This document shows positions 43,951-55,335 of a stretch of DNA of 64,000 nt, piece by piece. The stretch covers positions 10,257,379 through 10,321,378 of the forward strand of contig BSYO01000010.1 of the NCBI GenBank assembly GCA_033239525.1, in the 5' to 3' direction. Positions within the stretch are counted from its first letter, which is position 1. Each line of letters starts with the position of its first letter. Source of the DNA: Nepenthes gracilis (Eukaryota > Streptophyta > Magnoliopsida > Caryophyllales > Nepenthaceae). The notes under the pieces are model-generated. The model searched no databases. It was not told the origin of the DNA and saw nothing but the letters and a program-made list of their open reading frames with translations. The position numbers and the translations under genes are program-made.

Positions 43951-44474
43951 ATCATAGAAGCTCAGTAGATAGCTGTTTTGCGCGCAGGGCTCAAGATTTG
44001 GACTTAGACTAATTAGATGTATGACAGGGATCTTTTTGGGTTTGACTTTTATAACTGATAAAACTTATATGGCGATATCTTATGATAGTGGATGATGGAT
44101 GACTTATATATGTATCAGTCCGCTGTGTATTGTGGTCTTTATATGCTTCCGCAGGTCTTGCCTTGTGGTGAGTTTGAGGTTTCTAGTTGGCATCCTTCAT
44201 TGTCGTTGTCGTCTGGATCACGTCGCCGGAGCCACCTCGGTTGTCGTGGTGTTTCGATCCTGTGTGGTTTGTCATTGGACTTTATGGATTTTCTTGTGAA
44301 TTTCTTTAGATTATTGTGCAGGGTTGTATTTCAGGTGTTTGTATTTTGAAAATGTCCAATTTACAGACAGAACTCTGCCAAATTTTCTGTAGAAATTTAT
44401 TATTGTCATTTTGCCTGCTTGTCTTTATCTTTCTGACGAAGGTTATTCGATGGAGAATAATTTGGTCCGTCACA

Positions 44475-44738
44475 GTTTGGGTGGGTATCGAGATAAAAAT
44501 ACCGAATGATAAATGAAAAACATCGAAAAAGAAAAGTTAGTGAGTATGAGAACACTTGCCTCGACACATATTACCACTTTTATAACTAGCTCTCGGATGG
44601 ATTCGGACTTTACGTGCTCAATCTCCTCATTCCTCTCACTAGAATTGGCGCTCTCCCTCTCTCTCTAGAAGGGTTTGGTTTGTGGAGAAAATGAAAATCG
44701 CAAAGCAGTACGTGGCTTTAAAACGGGTTGGCACTCAA
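44475..44738 (-). mobile_element. LTR C-like fragment (exon 1 region), minus strand
   Basis: The minus strand reads GCGCTTGAGTGCC, CCCGTTTTAAAGCC (TATA-like), CTAGAGAGAGAGGG, GTCCGAATCCATCCGAGAGC, GTCGAG|GCAAGTGTTCTC and TTATCATTCGGTATT, matching the start of LTR C. It is sandwiched between a plus-strand LTR and a plus-strand pol remnant. Confidence 0.65.
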
Positions 44739-44741
44739 GCG

Positions 44742-46795
44742 CGTATTTTGTAGAAAATTTCTCACAGATTGCTATGCCTCTGACACAATTGCTAAAGAAG
44801 GAGGCTAAGTTTGAATTGACTGAAGAGTGTGAGTTGAGTTTTCAGGAGTTAAATGATCACTTAACTACCGCTCCAGTATTGGTTATTCCAGAGGGTTCAG
44901 GAGGCTTTGAGGTGTATTGTGACGCCTCTAGGGTGGGTTTAGGATGCGTATTGATGCAGCACGGTAAAGTTATAGCTTATGGATCTAGACAACTGAAAGT
45001 GTATGAGAAGAATTACCCTACCCATGACCTGGAGCTTGCTGCTATTGTTTTTGCCTCGAATATTTGGAGACATTATTTGTATAGCGAGAAGTTTCTTGTG
45101 TATTCTGATCTTAAAAGTTTGAAATATTTATTTTCACAAAAGGAACTCTATGAGGCAAAGGAGATGGCTTGATTTCTTAAAGGATTATGACTATAAAATA
45201 CAGTATAAGCTAGGAAAAGTCAACATGGTTGCGGATGCATTAAGTCACCGATCGGGTATGAGGCTATGTTACAAATCAAGCAGATGGAAATGTTTGATTA
45301 TCTAAAGCAGTGTGATGTTCAATGTTATGCTAAGGGTGATAGGATGCTCCTATCTTATCTTCAAATCTAACCTGGAGATAGTTAATGAGGTAAAGGAGAA
45401 GCAAGTAAATGATACGTTCCTTGTGGATATTATAAGTGATCTAAATAGAGATTCTCGAGCTGATTTTAATGTTCGATGAAGGGATATTATGGTTTAGAGA
45501 TCGATTATGTGTACCAGATGATAGAAAACTAAAGGAGAAGATCTTGAAGGAGGCTCACCGGACTTGGTATACCATCCACCTCGGGACGAACAAAATGTAT
45601 TAGGATCTGAAGAAAACTTTCTAGTAGAGAAATATGAGGAGGGATCTTATGGCTTATGTGGAGAAATGCCTTGTATGTCAGCAACTAAAAGCTGAAAGGA
45701 GGAAGCCTTCTGGGTTATTGCAACCAATCCCAAGTTGAAAATGGAAAGATATTACTATGGATTTTGTGTCAGGATTGCCGAGAACTCCTAGGAATCATGA
45801 TGCCATATGGGTTATAGTTGATCGGCTGATAAAATAAGCCAACTTCTTGGCAATCAAAACAACTTATTCATGGGATAGATTGGCCCAGATGTATGAGAAA
45901 GAAATTATGAGGCCACATGGAGTTCCTGCCTCCATTGTATCTAATAGAGATCCCCGTTTTGTTTTGAGGTTTTGGGAGAGTTTGCATAAGGAGTTAGGGA
46001 CAGAGTTAAAATTTAGTACCGCGTATCACCCCAAGACTGATGGCCAATCAGAACGTACCATTCAGATTCTTGAGGATATGTTGAGGGCCTCTGTATTGGA
46101 AATGAAAAGAACTTGGGACACTCATCTGACACTGGCCGAATTTTCTTATAATAACAGTTATCAGGTTAGTATCGGTATGGCGCCTTTTGAAGCTCTATAT
46201 GAGAGAAAATGTAGATCACCGATTCATTAGGAGGAGACTAGAGATAGAAGGATTTTAGGTCATAAAATTGTGAAAGAAACTGGAAAGAAAATAAAACTGA
46301 TACATGATAATTTAAAAATTGCTCAAAGTAGAAAGAAAATTTATGCAGATCAGAGGAGAAAAGAATTGAGCTTTGTGGTAGGAGATTTTGTCTCTCTGAA
46401 GGTCTCACCTGTCCAAGGGAACATTCCGGTTTGGAGTAAGGGAAAATGAAGCCACATTTCATTGGTTCTTTTGAGATTCTGGAAAGGATCAGAGAGGTAG
46501 CCTACAGGTTGGGTTACCACCTAGTCTGACTAGTATACATGATGTATTCCATGTATCGATGCTTCGAAAGTACATCCACAATCCTACACATGTGATTGAA
46601 TACGAGCCCTTGACTATTGATAAGGACTTATACTATGTCAAGGAGCCGATACAGATTTTAAACCGCAATGATCAGAGGCTACGCAATAAGACCATTCCCC
46701 TGGTAAAAGTTCTCTAGAGGAATCATTCACCAGAGGAGGCCACCTGGGAGCATGAAGAGGAAGTTTGAAGTGAATATCCCCACTTATTTTCTTGA
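44742..46795 (+). pseudogene. Ty3/gypsy chromovirus pol remnant: RT end, RNase H, integrase, chromodomain-like tail
   Basis: It begins in the RT connection ([19 protein letters not shown]), then RNase H with [18 protein letters not shown] and [12 protein letters not shown] 2-base deletion near 45146 shifts the frame to [17 protein letters not shown] and ADALSH. Integrase follows: [69 protein letters not shown]. The second catalytic aspartate of the D-D-E triad is N (AAT at 45943-45945). A further open part is GDFVSLKVSP, then LRKYIHNPTHVIEYEPLTI and HSPEEATWE to the stop at 46793-46795. Stops and shifts rule out function. RT proper, protease and gag are lost. Confidence 0.88.
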
Positions 46796-46802
46796 GGTAT
46801 GT
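46793..46802 (+). other. Pol stop codon overlapping a splice-donor-like site
   Basis: TGAG|GTATGT at the pol stop, identical to 24185-24194 and in the same phase. Confidence 0.5.
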
Positions 46803-46835
46803 AGCTCTGTTCAATTTCGAGGACAAAATTTCTTT

Positions 46836-46848
46836 AAGTGGGGGAGAA
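46836..46848 (+). other. Polypurine tract
   Basis: AAGTGGGGGAGAA directly before the LTR start TGTGAGAACCCG. Confidence 0.8.
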
Positions 46849-47342
46849 TGTGAGAACCCGACCTCAAAAACATGATAATTCCTATTTATTAAATTGATGA
46901 AAATCTATTTGAGATGATTGGACAAAGGGAAACGTAAGAGAAATTCGATTTAGATGCAAAATAAGCCCCCGGGGCATCGACACTCGGGTGGCGCTTGAGG
47001 AGCCACCAGGGCCTAAATAACAAAACCCACCGCTCGAGTAATGCTCAAGGCACTACCCAAGTGGAAATAACATAACCGAGCGCTCAAAGAGCACCCAGTT
47101 CACGCTCGAGCGAGGTCGACGATTTGTACTGGGTGCCTACTCGGCGCTCAAGTGCCGTCATGGGCCCAGTCACATGACTCCTTTCTCCCGCATTTTAAAG
47201 GGGCATAATTAGGGATTTAGGTTCATTTCTCAGCAACCACGACACAGCAGCGAAGGAGGAGAAAGGGAAGGAGAGAGAGGAGAAACAAAAGGGTGAAAAT
47301 CTACCATTTAGTCCCGATCTGAGTCACGGTAACTGTAGATCG

Positions 47343-47360
47343 TCACTTACCGAAAAAAAA
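47343..47360 (+). mobile_element. Ultra-short LINE insertion
   Basis: TCACTTACCG plus A8, 18 bp in all, flanked by GGTAACTGTAGATCG (47328-47342) and GGTAATTGTAGATCG (47361-47375). It is the same terminus and TSD length as the 21-bp insertion at 1307. Confidence 0.75.
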
Positions 47361-47865
47361 GGTAATTGTAGATCGAGCTCAGACGAGTGTACCTCGGACG
47401 TTATTTTCCGTTATTACTGCTTTTCTGTACCTTAAAAATGGCATTAATGCTGTAAATGCATGGTTCTACATGTTTACTGTAAATAAAGCCTATTTCTGTA
47501 AATTAATCAGACAGATTTCTTGTTTACACGTATATACTGCAATATCTGGCTTCGATTTCATAAAAATGTATGTATTTGGTATCCGTTTATCATCAGATAA
47601 TTTCGGTCAATCCCTAGGTACGAAATTAATGGGTTTTAATGATTTTTACTCATAATTTCTGTTGCATAAAAGTTAATCTGTACTAAAATAAAGCTTCTGA
47701 TGTAAATTGTTTCTAAAAATTTCACACGTACTTATTCTAATAAATTGTCATGCACTTTTGAAGTGAAACTGAAGGGTTTTAGACCATTAATGTATATTCT
47801 AAACAAATTCTGAAGGATTTCTAACTGTCTCTATATATTCTGAAATAAATCTGAACGGTTATAAA

Positions 47866-48622
47866 TTGTTTCTGAACATTCTGAAGTTAACTGAAGGGTA
47901 ATTGTGAAACTCAGACTGACTTCTAAAACTAAAAAGGGATTTTTAGTAAAGAAATAAGAAGGAAAAATGTTTCTAATACCGTTATTAAGGACCCAGGACT
48001 GATATACAATCAAGTTAGGTTCTCCTGCATGCCTTAGAACGTTACAATGGAAATCGAGGATAACTCTGTCGATAGAGTTATACGCGGTTCGCCCTTCCTT
48101 GGGGCATTACGGTCAAGAGGAAAGATTCTCGACCTGGCCTACCTTCGGGAGGCACATCTGTAAAGATCCCACCAGAAGGGATCTCCTGTTTATGTTTCTG
48201 GCCTTTGATTGATGTGGAGTGAACATAATCTATCCTCGATTATTCACCCCCTCTAAACATTTTGAAGTTAACTGAAGGGTAATTGTGAAACTCTGACTTA
48301 TTTCTAAAACTAAAAAGGGATTTTTAGTTATGAAACTAGAAGGAAAAATGTTTCTGATACCATTATTAAGGACCCGGGACTGATATACGATCAAGTTAGG
48401 TTCTCCGACATGCCTTAAAACGTTACGGTGGTAATCGAGAATAACTCTGTCCATAGAGTTATACGTGGTCCGCCCTTCCTCGGGGCATTATGATCAGGAG
48501 GAAAGATTTTGGACCTAGCCTACCTTCAAGAGGCACACCTGTATAGATCCCACGCGAAGGGATCTCCTGTTTCTAGCCTTTGATTGTATAGAGTGAACAC
48601 AATCTATCCTCAATTATTCGCC
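47866..48622. repeat. Tandem duplication of about 380 bp inside LTR B
   Basis: Units start ACATTCTGAAGTTAACTGAA and ACATTTTGAAGTTAACTGAA, and end at the TATTCACCCC / TATTCGCCCC phrase. The single-copy equivalent is in the minus-strand B LTRs at 54115-54500. Confidence 0.85.
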
Positions 48623-48971
48623 CCTCCGCTACTAGGGGTTTACTGGTGGGGTCCTATATTGATAAAAGGGGAATTTCTATAAACTATAGAATCAAGATCG
48701 ATTTTCATTTTTTGGATTCTGTTTTACCGGTTTATTATAAACGAAGCTTAGCTATGTTTATTCTGATTTTCGAAGCTTGATTGTTCCATTTCCGACAGTT
48801 CTGTAATCTTCTGTGTTATGTTTCTACTATAGTTTCTATGAATCACTACCTTATAGAATTTATGCTTTAACTTGCATCTGTATCCGTCTTACTGTATTTT
48901 GTTCTGCATAAAAGTTTTACTACATTACCTTGCTGGGTCTCGGCTCACTGTTTACTATTTTTTTCCCTTCC

Positions 48972-49010
48972 GATGAGACTGTAGAGCTAGTATCGGATAA
49001 GAAGGAGTAA
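48972..49010 (+). other. LTR micro-ORF, DETVELVSDKKE-stop
   Basis: Sits after a T/C tract whose AG is mutated to CG, so the frame survives but the acceptor does not. Confidence 0.55.
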
Positions 49011-49550
49011 TCTAGAGTCTAACTTGAAGATTTTGGAGATCTAAAGCATTTTGAAGTAATCTTGGAAGAGCAGTTGGATGTAAAGACCCGACTTGATATG
49101 TGATTTTGTATATGGATTTTTATGCCTATGGGCATCTATGTATATTTGGGTTTCGTATGGAAATGCATGTGATGGATAAAAAATATGCTTCAACAGGTTT
49201 ATAGTTCTACTTTCGCTATATGTTTTCTGGCTTTCTGTATAGATCCTAGATGGCAACTTAGTCATCAACTGTTATTATAGTAGATAGGATTGTGATAAAT
49301 GTCATGGATGGCAACTGTGGTCCTATAAATGCGTGTTGTAGGAAAATTGCAATATAATTAGATAGTTGTGTGCATGTACTAGTTTGCTATGCAGGTTTTA
49401 TATAGGTTTACAGCTTCTGTTTGGCGCAATTTTAGGGAAAAACTCTATCCATTTTTCCCATAGAACCTTAAGTGTAATATTGGGGGCTTGTTCATATTAC
49501 GAATGGTGGAATTATTAATGGAAAAAAAAAACAAAACACATTCCGTCACA

Positions 49551-52500
49551 AATATACAGGGACTAGTCATCCGATTACTATTTACTATCACGATTTCAAC
49601 CCAACATCCCAATTCCTTTACCAAGTTCGATTAAGATTCCGATATAAATTTCAAATCAAAATCAAATATCTAAGATAGGATACTTTACATCCTCCACATT
49701 TCGTTAGCATGTCATCAAATCGACATTTTCATCAGATACATATTCCATTTCGAATACATAATTTACGCAATAACCTTGATTAAAACCGATTTTAAGATAG
49801 CCATAATACCAAAAATAATCCACACAGATCCTCAAATCACTACAGAACAAAAGTCCTAACTATAATAGTAAGCATAATTTTGATACAGTTTTGATCATTA
49901 CCTAAAATTTTAAAGCCTTAACAATCTACAACCTCGGAATCTCAAAACTTCTACACTGAGCAATTTCAGATCTTATTGGCATGCCGATAAGCCCATTGAT
50001 TAAACCTGAACATGTCCTTCATAATCTTGATTAGTGGGTCGTTCTAAATGAACCCACCGGGGTTTTCTTATCTTAAAATTTCATAATCCCAACATTTCGG
50101 ACACAACTCCACTTCCCAACTTAGGAATGTGCCATTTTATTTTTCAAGCAATTGAGCCTACCCATAATTTTCCTTTCTCATGTCCTTTAAGGCACCAAAA
50201 CACATCAAGCCTATGACCCTTAGCGTTCACTACTAGTACTAATACTCGTTTTTCTCAAGATACAGAAATTCATTTACAAGGTCTTTAGACAAACCTATCC
50301 ACTTGTAAATTCCCAATGTTAGCTTCCGTCATAACATAGTTATTCTGACTCTTATCTTATTAGATAAAACTATCTCCCAAGACATAATCTATAATTTCTC
50401 AACAGAAACTTCCAGTTATTGACTTTGAACAATGAAAGGGTAATTCCAACTAGGAATCCTTCTTCCACTTATCCTAAGGATATCGATTAATTAGAGATAT
50501 AGGAAATATAATCCTAGAATTTCCTTAACAGTATCAAGATTTATCTTTACCATCCTTAAACAAGTAATTCACTTGCGATCTCCTAAGATTACCCTTCTAT
50601 CGTAAATGCCCATTTTATTCCTTAAAACTGTTTGATCAGGGTTACTTCTGAGGTAATTCAACAAATCCTCAGTGGAGGCTTCCGACATCAACTATTGGTC
50701 TTGATATCCACCTTCTTCGAAAATACTGAAATTAACCATTTTATAGTTCCTAAACTTTTAGATTTGCAAAGCATCAAACATTTCCAAGAGCAAGATTCGT
50801 AATTCCTCCAAGTAAGGCCTCATCGCAAAATTCCACTCATAGCAAAACAATTTCAATTCATATGCTCCTCCCCCACTTGTCTTAAGGATAATTACCAATT
50901 GTTGCAGAAATAACATGGTTCCAACTCTCTCAAGGGTATTACCAGATGTACTAACTCACTTGGCCCATTTGTTAATCCCACTTTTTGGGGGCTCTACGGC
51001 TTCCTCAACCGCATCTAACCGATGTTTTTTTCATTTTCACATAATCCTTAGAGACTAAAGCCAATTTCAATCACTTTTAAACCGCTCATTAAAACTGATT
51101 GGCTGGGTCTTTTCCTCCACAAACACATTCTCAAACTTTCATAACTAGATTCTCGAAACTTTTGCTCAGAATTTTTAACCTAATTACAGGGTACCGTATT
51201 CTTTCAATATCATTTACATTGACATCCTTGAGTACTATTTCAAATTCCAAAAGGATTCCCATTACTTCAAAAATTGACTCCAGTTCATTGTTCCACTTAT
51301 TTGTCATATCGACTAGATAAATCAAACATTCCTTCTTCTAACTGAATACTCATCTAACTATTTGTCACAATTCTCAAATTTCACAAAATCCACAAAGCAT
51401 ACATATATCTATACGACCAGGAAAAATCCAAAATCTTTAGGGTGGACATGTCATCACACAAAATTTCAAAACAAGAGAATACGTAATTTTCCTCAAAAGT
51501 ATCACATTCTCTTCTAGTTCATCCCGAGAAAACATAGGCAGTTCCTAACCATGCAGTCAAACCATCCCAATAAAGCATGTTTCCAAGAACCCCTTTACAA
51601 CAGAAATCTTTGCCCGTATAAAATCCACACTATTTCCCACCATATCTCTTTATCCTTGAAACCCAAAGTTAATTTCACCTTCTATCTTGTTCGAGGCAAC
51701 ATCAACTTATTTTCTTTCAAGCATTCGATCATTACCAACACTGCCAACACCTTTGGAGTCCTTAAAATCCATATCTTAACCTCAAGCCATCACTACCTTA
51801 ACCGTTATATCTAATCATCAGATTCAAGTATCCCTTCTTAGTAACATACTTACCTGAAAATCTCAACCCAAAGCCAATCAAATTTAACTTAAACCAAACC
51901 GACATCTTGAACCTCAAATCAGATCCTGAGATCTTACAGGCTCACACACTCTCCAAGTTATCATTGAAACTTCAACATTTAATAACTTAATATCCTACTA
52001 TTAGGTCAATTTATTCATTCCAAATTAGATCACCCAATTTTCACAATATCACACTAACTAGACAAAAACTCAAGGACTTTATCATTCGATCAACCCTGAG
52101 CAAAATCACAAGAGTTTCTTTCATATTTCATAACCGCACTGCTCTGATATCGGAATCCTATCTACGGCCTACCCTTCAGTTCTCTTTTGAATATCTTAAT
52201 CTTAAACTTAATGATTCTCGATCATCAAATCATTAATTTCTTGGACAATTTTAATTTTCATGATTTCCTTAGATAGCCTCATTAATTTCATTTGGGATTC
52301 TCAAGATCAATGTCAACTCCAACTCTTTCTTGACAATAGCCTTCACTACCGATTAGAAAAACTAATCTCCTCTTTTAATAACATCTTCAAATTTCCTTTT
52401 ATCCACACAATGACTTCCAGGTATGGCCTGACATGCCATTTAAACTTAGTACACATCTTCATTGTGTAACTTACAAGCACAACGATATTATTTTCATCAT

Positions 52501-53268
52501 CCCTTTTTACTACTCATCTGATATTTTAAAACCTATGACCCCAATTTTAAATCAGAATACCCTCTTCAAGATCATCTACACTAATGTGGCAATTTACTAA
52601 TCATCTTGGTATCCCATCAAAGTCTAGTGCTTAAGATGAGATCAACTAATTCATCCATGGACCCAAATTGGACACCAGTACACATAATACCATCAGACAA
52701 AGATTTACCAATCAAGAGTTGATATCATCAGAGCTCATACAAATTTACACATATTCTTTGTGCACTGACTTACTATCTAATTTTAACTTTTAAACATCCC
52801 AATGTCACTTGGAGATGGAGTTCTTCAAAAATTTTCCTTCAAAACTTCCTACAATATGGAGTGCAATACTAAGAAGCCCACTATCGGCTTGCCTTACCCT
52901 AACTAGCTAGACTTTATCTAGGCCATCAAAGATCTTAATTACTCTCTTCAATACATTGAGCTTAACTTTTCACTGATCTTGAGGTTGAATAACTCAAACA
53001 CTCCTATCCTTACTCATCTTAGCTTTAGATCAGATTATCTTAAACCTGAACCTAAAATCTAAACCGATCAACCTAGATGTGAGATCAATATCGATCAACT
53101 AATCACTACGTCCCAATTCAGGTCAATTCTAACTTATGCAAGCTAGAACACCTAGGATTTCCTAACCTAACTTAATCAGTCTATATCTATCCCTACCTAT
53201 TCGGTAAGTTAGAATCATTTCCTAAGTTTTCGTGTACAATTTAGATCATTCCTAAGGCATCTCGTTTT
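49551..53268 (-). pseudogene. Decayed internal region of a minus-strand element, leader and gag remnants
   Basis: It reads away from the primer-binding site at 53269-53281. Near 51550-51590 the minus strand has GTTTGACTGCATGGTTAGG, which aligns with the gag zinc-knuckle text at 16114-16155, so gag lay here. No frame longer than about 90 codons remains and I cannot place protease or RT. It ends at 49550/49551 against a plus-strand LTR without an LTR of its own. Confidence 0.55.
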
Positions 53269-53281
53269 CTCTAATACCAAT
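53269..53281 (-). other. Primer-binding site, tRNA-Met type
   Basis: The minus strand reads ATTGGTATTAGAG next to the LTR terminus TTCCATCACA, identical to 17010-17022. Confidence 0.75.
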
Positions 53282-55335
53282 TGTGATGGAATAGTTTTTT
53301 TATCCTCAGATAATTCTATCATTACAAAAATAGGAATAGAAACTCAAATCCTAACTTACGGTTCTAGGAAAAAACAGGTAGAATCTCCCCTAAAATTTGG
53401 CTAAACTAAAACATAAACTTGTATAACATAATCAGTACATGCACACAACTATCCAAAAATTAGAAATTCTCCGACAACACACATACAAAGAATCATAAAT
53501 GCCATCCATGGCTTTAATTTAACAACCCTATCCACTATACAAGAATTTAGATGAGAGATGCCATATAGGACTTGTATAAATATAGAAAACATGTTGCAGA
53601 AGCATCTATATTCTTAACAGAAACCTGTGAAAGTATAAATACAGTTCTAACAAATATAATACATATCATAACCATTTACACATAATTCTCCTTGAAGATT
53701 CAAATATTTATAATAACATTATCACAGTCCCAAGTCTTCAGAAACTCCAAGGCTCCAGATCTTCTTCACTAGCTCTAATTAGGCCTGATTATCCAGTATC
53801 TTCTTTATATCCTTACCTAGAGGAAAAAAATAATAAAATAGTAAGTTAAAACCCAGCAAGGTACATAAAAACAAGCAGTGAATCCCGTTATACAAAACAA
53901 TTATGCAGATATACTATAGTATAGAAATATTCAGGGCAGAACAGTGCATGGAAAACAAAGAAGGCATAATTCAATAATAATTAAGCTTCAAAAATCAGAA
54001 ATTAATGTAATCATACTTCATTAATAATAAATCGGTAAAACATGCTTCAAAAAGCAGAAATCGGTCTCAATTCTATAAATTATAGAAAATTCTTTTTCTA
54101 TCAATAAAGGACCCAACCAGTATACCCTACTAGCAGATGGGGTGAATAATCGAGGATATATTATATTCACTACACATAATCCAAGGCTAGTAATAGCTGT
54201 CCCTTCCTCTGGGAAATCGCTCCTCGTAGGATTCAGTATAGTAAGGCCAGCCAGTAATAGAAACTGCCCTCTAGGTTAACGCTCTAAGGAAGGGCGGACC
54301 ACATATAACTCCATGGAAAAGTTATCTTTGATTAATACCAAAATATTCTAAAGCATGTCAAAGAACCTAACCTGACTGTATATCAGTCTTAGGTCCTAAT
54401 TAATAGTATCAAAAACATTTTCCTTAACTTATATCTGATTAGATTTCAAAATTTAGTTAGAAATATCACCATTAACCCTTCAGTTTAGCTTCAAAAATTC
54501 ACAGAAATTTAACAGTATAAATCCATGTAAATTTTTCAGGCATAAATGACATCATGGACAGTATCTCGTTACAGATTAACTTTTACATATCAGAAATTTC
54601 AGATTAAATGAGTTAAATCCCTTCATTTTCGTGCTTAGGGTTTTGCCATAACTTTCGGATATTAAATGAATACCAAACACATGTATTTTCACGAAATCAG
54701 AGGCATATATAGCAGTACATATCAATAAATATGAAATCTGTCCGATTAATCGGGAGAAATAGGTATTATTTAAAGTAAACATGAGGAAACATGGATTTCG
54801 AGTATAAATATTATTTTTGAGATACAGAAAAGCTGTAAAAATAGTAAATAATGTCCAAAATACACTTGCCTGAACTCAATCTACAGTTACCCTTACTCTA
54901 ATCGGGACTAGACGAAAGATTTTCCCCTTTTATTTCTCTTCCCTCTCCTTTCTCTCTTCTCTCCTTCATTCTTTGTCGATTTTATTCAAAGACAAAGCCC
55001 TAAATCCCTTTAAAACACGAAGGAAAAAGGAACCACGTGTGGTCACTTAACTGGTGCTCGAGCGCCAGTAGAGCAGTGCTCAAGCACCCGCATTCGCAGA
55101 AGTGCGCTCGTAGCTGGGATTGCTCCCGCCTTGCGTCGGGCTCACCCTCGAGCGGTGCATTCGCTTTTTTTCGCTCGAGGAGCACTTGAGCGGTAGTGGA
55201 GCACCCTACGCTCCTTAGCTCATTTTGCCTCATTTTACTTTGGTATTAAATTTTTTCACTATATTTAAGCCTTAACATGATTTTCATTAATATAATTATT
55301 TTATAATTATCACGTTTTGGGATCGGGATCTCACA
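53282..55335 (-). mobile_element. 5' LTR B of the minus-strand element, 2.05 kb
   Basis: On the minus strand it starts TGTGAGATCCCGATCCC and ends TTCCATCACA. It has a CTCGAG cluster (55050-55200), donor GTTCAG|GCAAGTGTATTTTG near 54870, single copies of the CCATGGAGTTAT and H3-like blocks (54305 and 54160), and a decayed acceptor and micro-ORF (CCTCTAGGTAAGG near 53815). It is inserted into older B-type LTR sequence that begins at 55336. Confidence 0.82.

Larger units (their letters stand above)
42164..44474 (+). mobile_element. 3' LTR C, complete, 2.3 kb
   Basis: It starts TGTGAGGTTCCGAG after the polypurine tract and ends TTTGGTCCGTCACA. It has a CTCGAG cluster (42330-42445), TATA (42451), leader GGGTTTTTAGAGAGAG, donor GCGTCGAG|GTAAGTTTTC at 42609/42610, GATCTCCCGGATAGAGAC, two H1 hairpins (43530-43550 and 43597-43617), acceptor CTTTTTCAG, micro-ORF (43915-43950) and TTTCAGGTGTTTG. 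The best reference copy of family C here. A minus-strand LTR piece follows instead of a TSD. Confidence 0.88.
46849..49550 (+). mobile_element. 3' LTR B, complete, 2.7 kb
   Basis: It starts TGTGAGAACCCG with AACATGATAATT and ends ACATTCCGTCACA. It has a CTCGAG cluster (46970-47160), TATA-like ATTTTAAAGG (47191), leader, a donor position CTCAG|ACGAGTGTACC that has lost GC/GT, a tandem duplication of about 380 bp (47866-48246 and 48247-48622) covering the GGACCC, CGAGGATAAC and H3 blocks, TTTTTTCCCTTCCG (acceptor AG lost) and a micro-ORF (48972-49010). The flank after 49550 is unrelated minus-strand internal sequence, so no TSD can be read. Confidence 0.88.
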
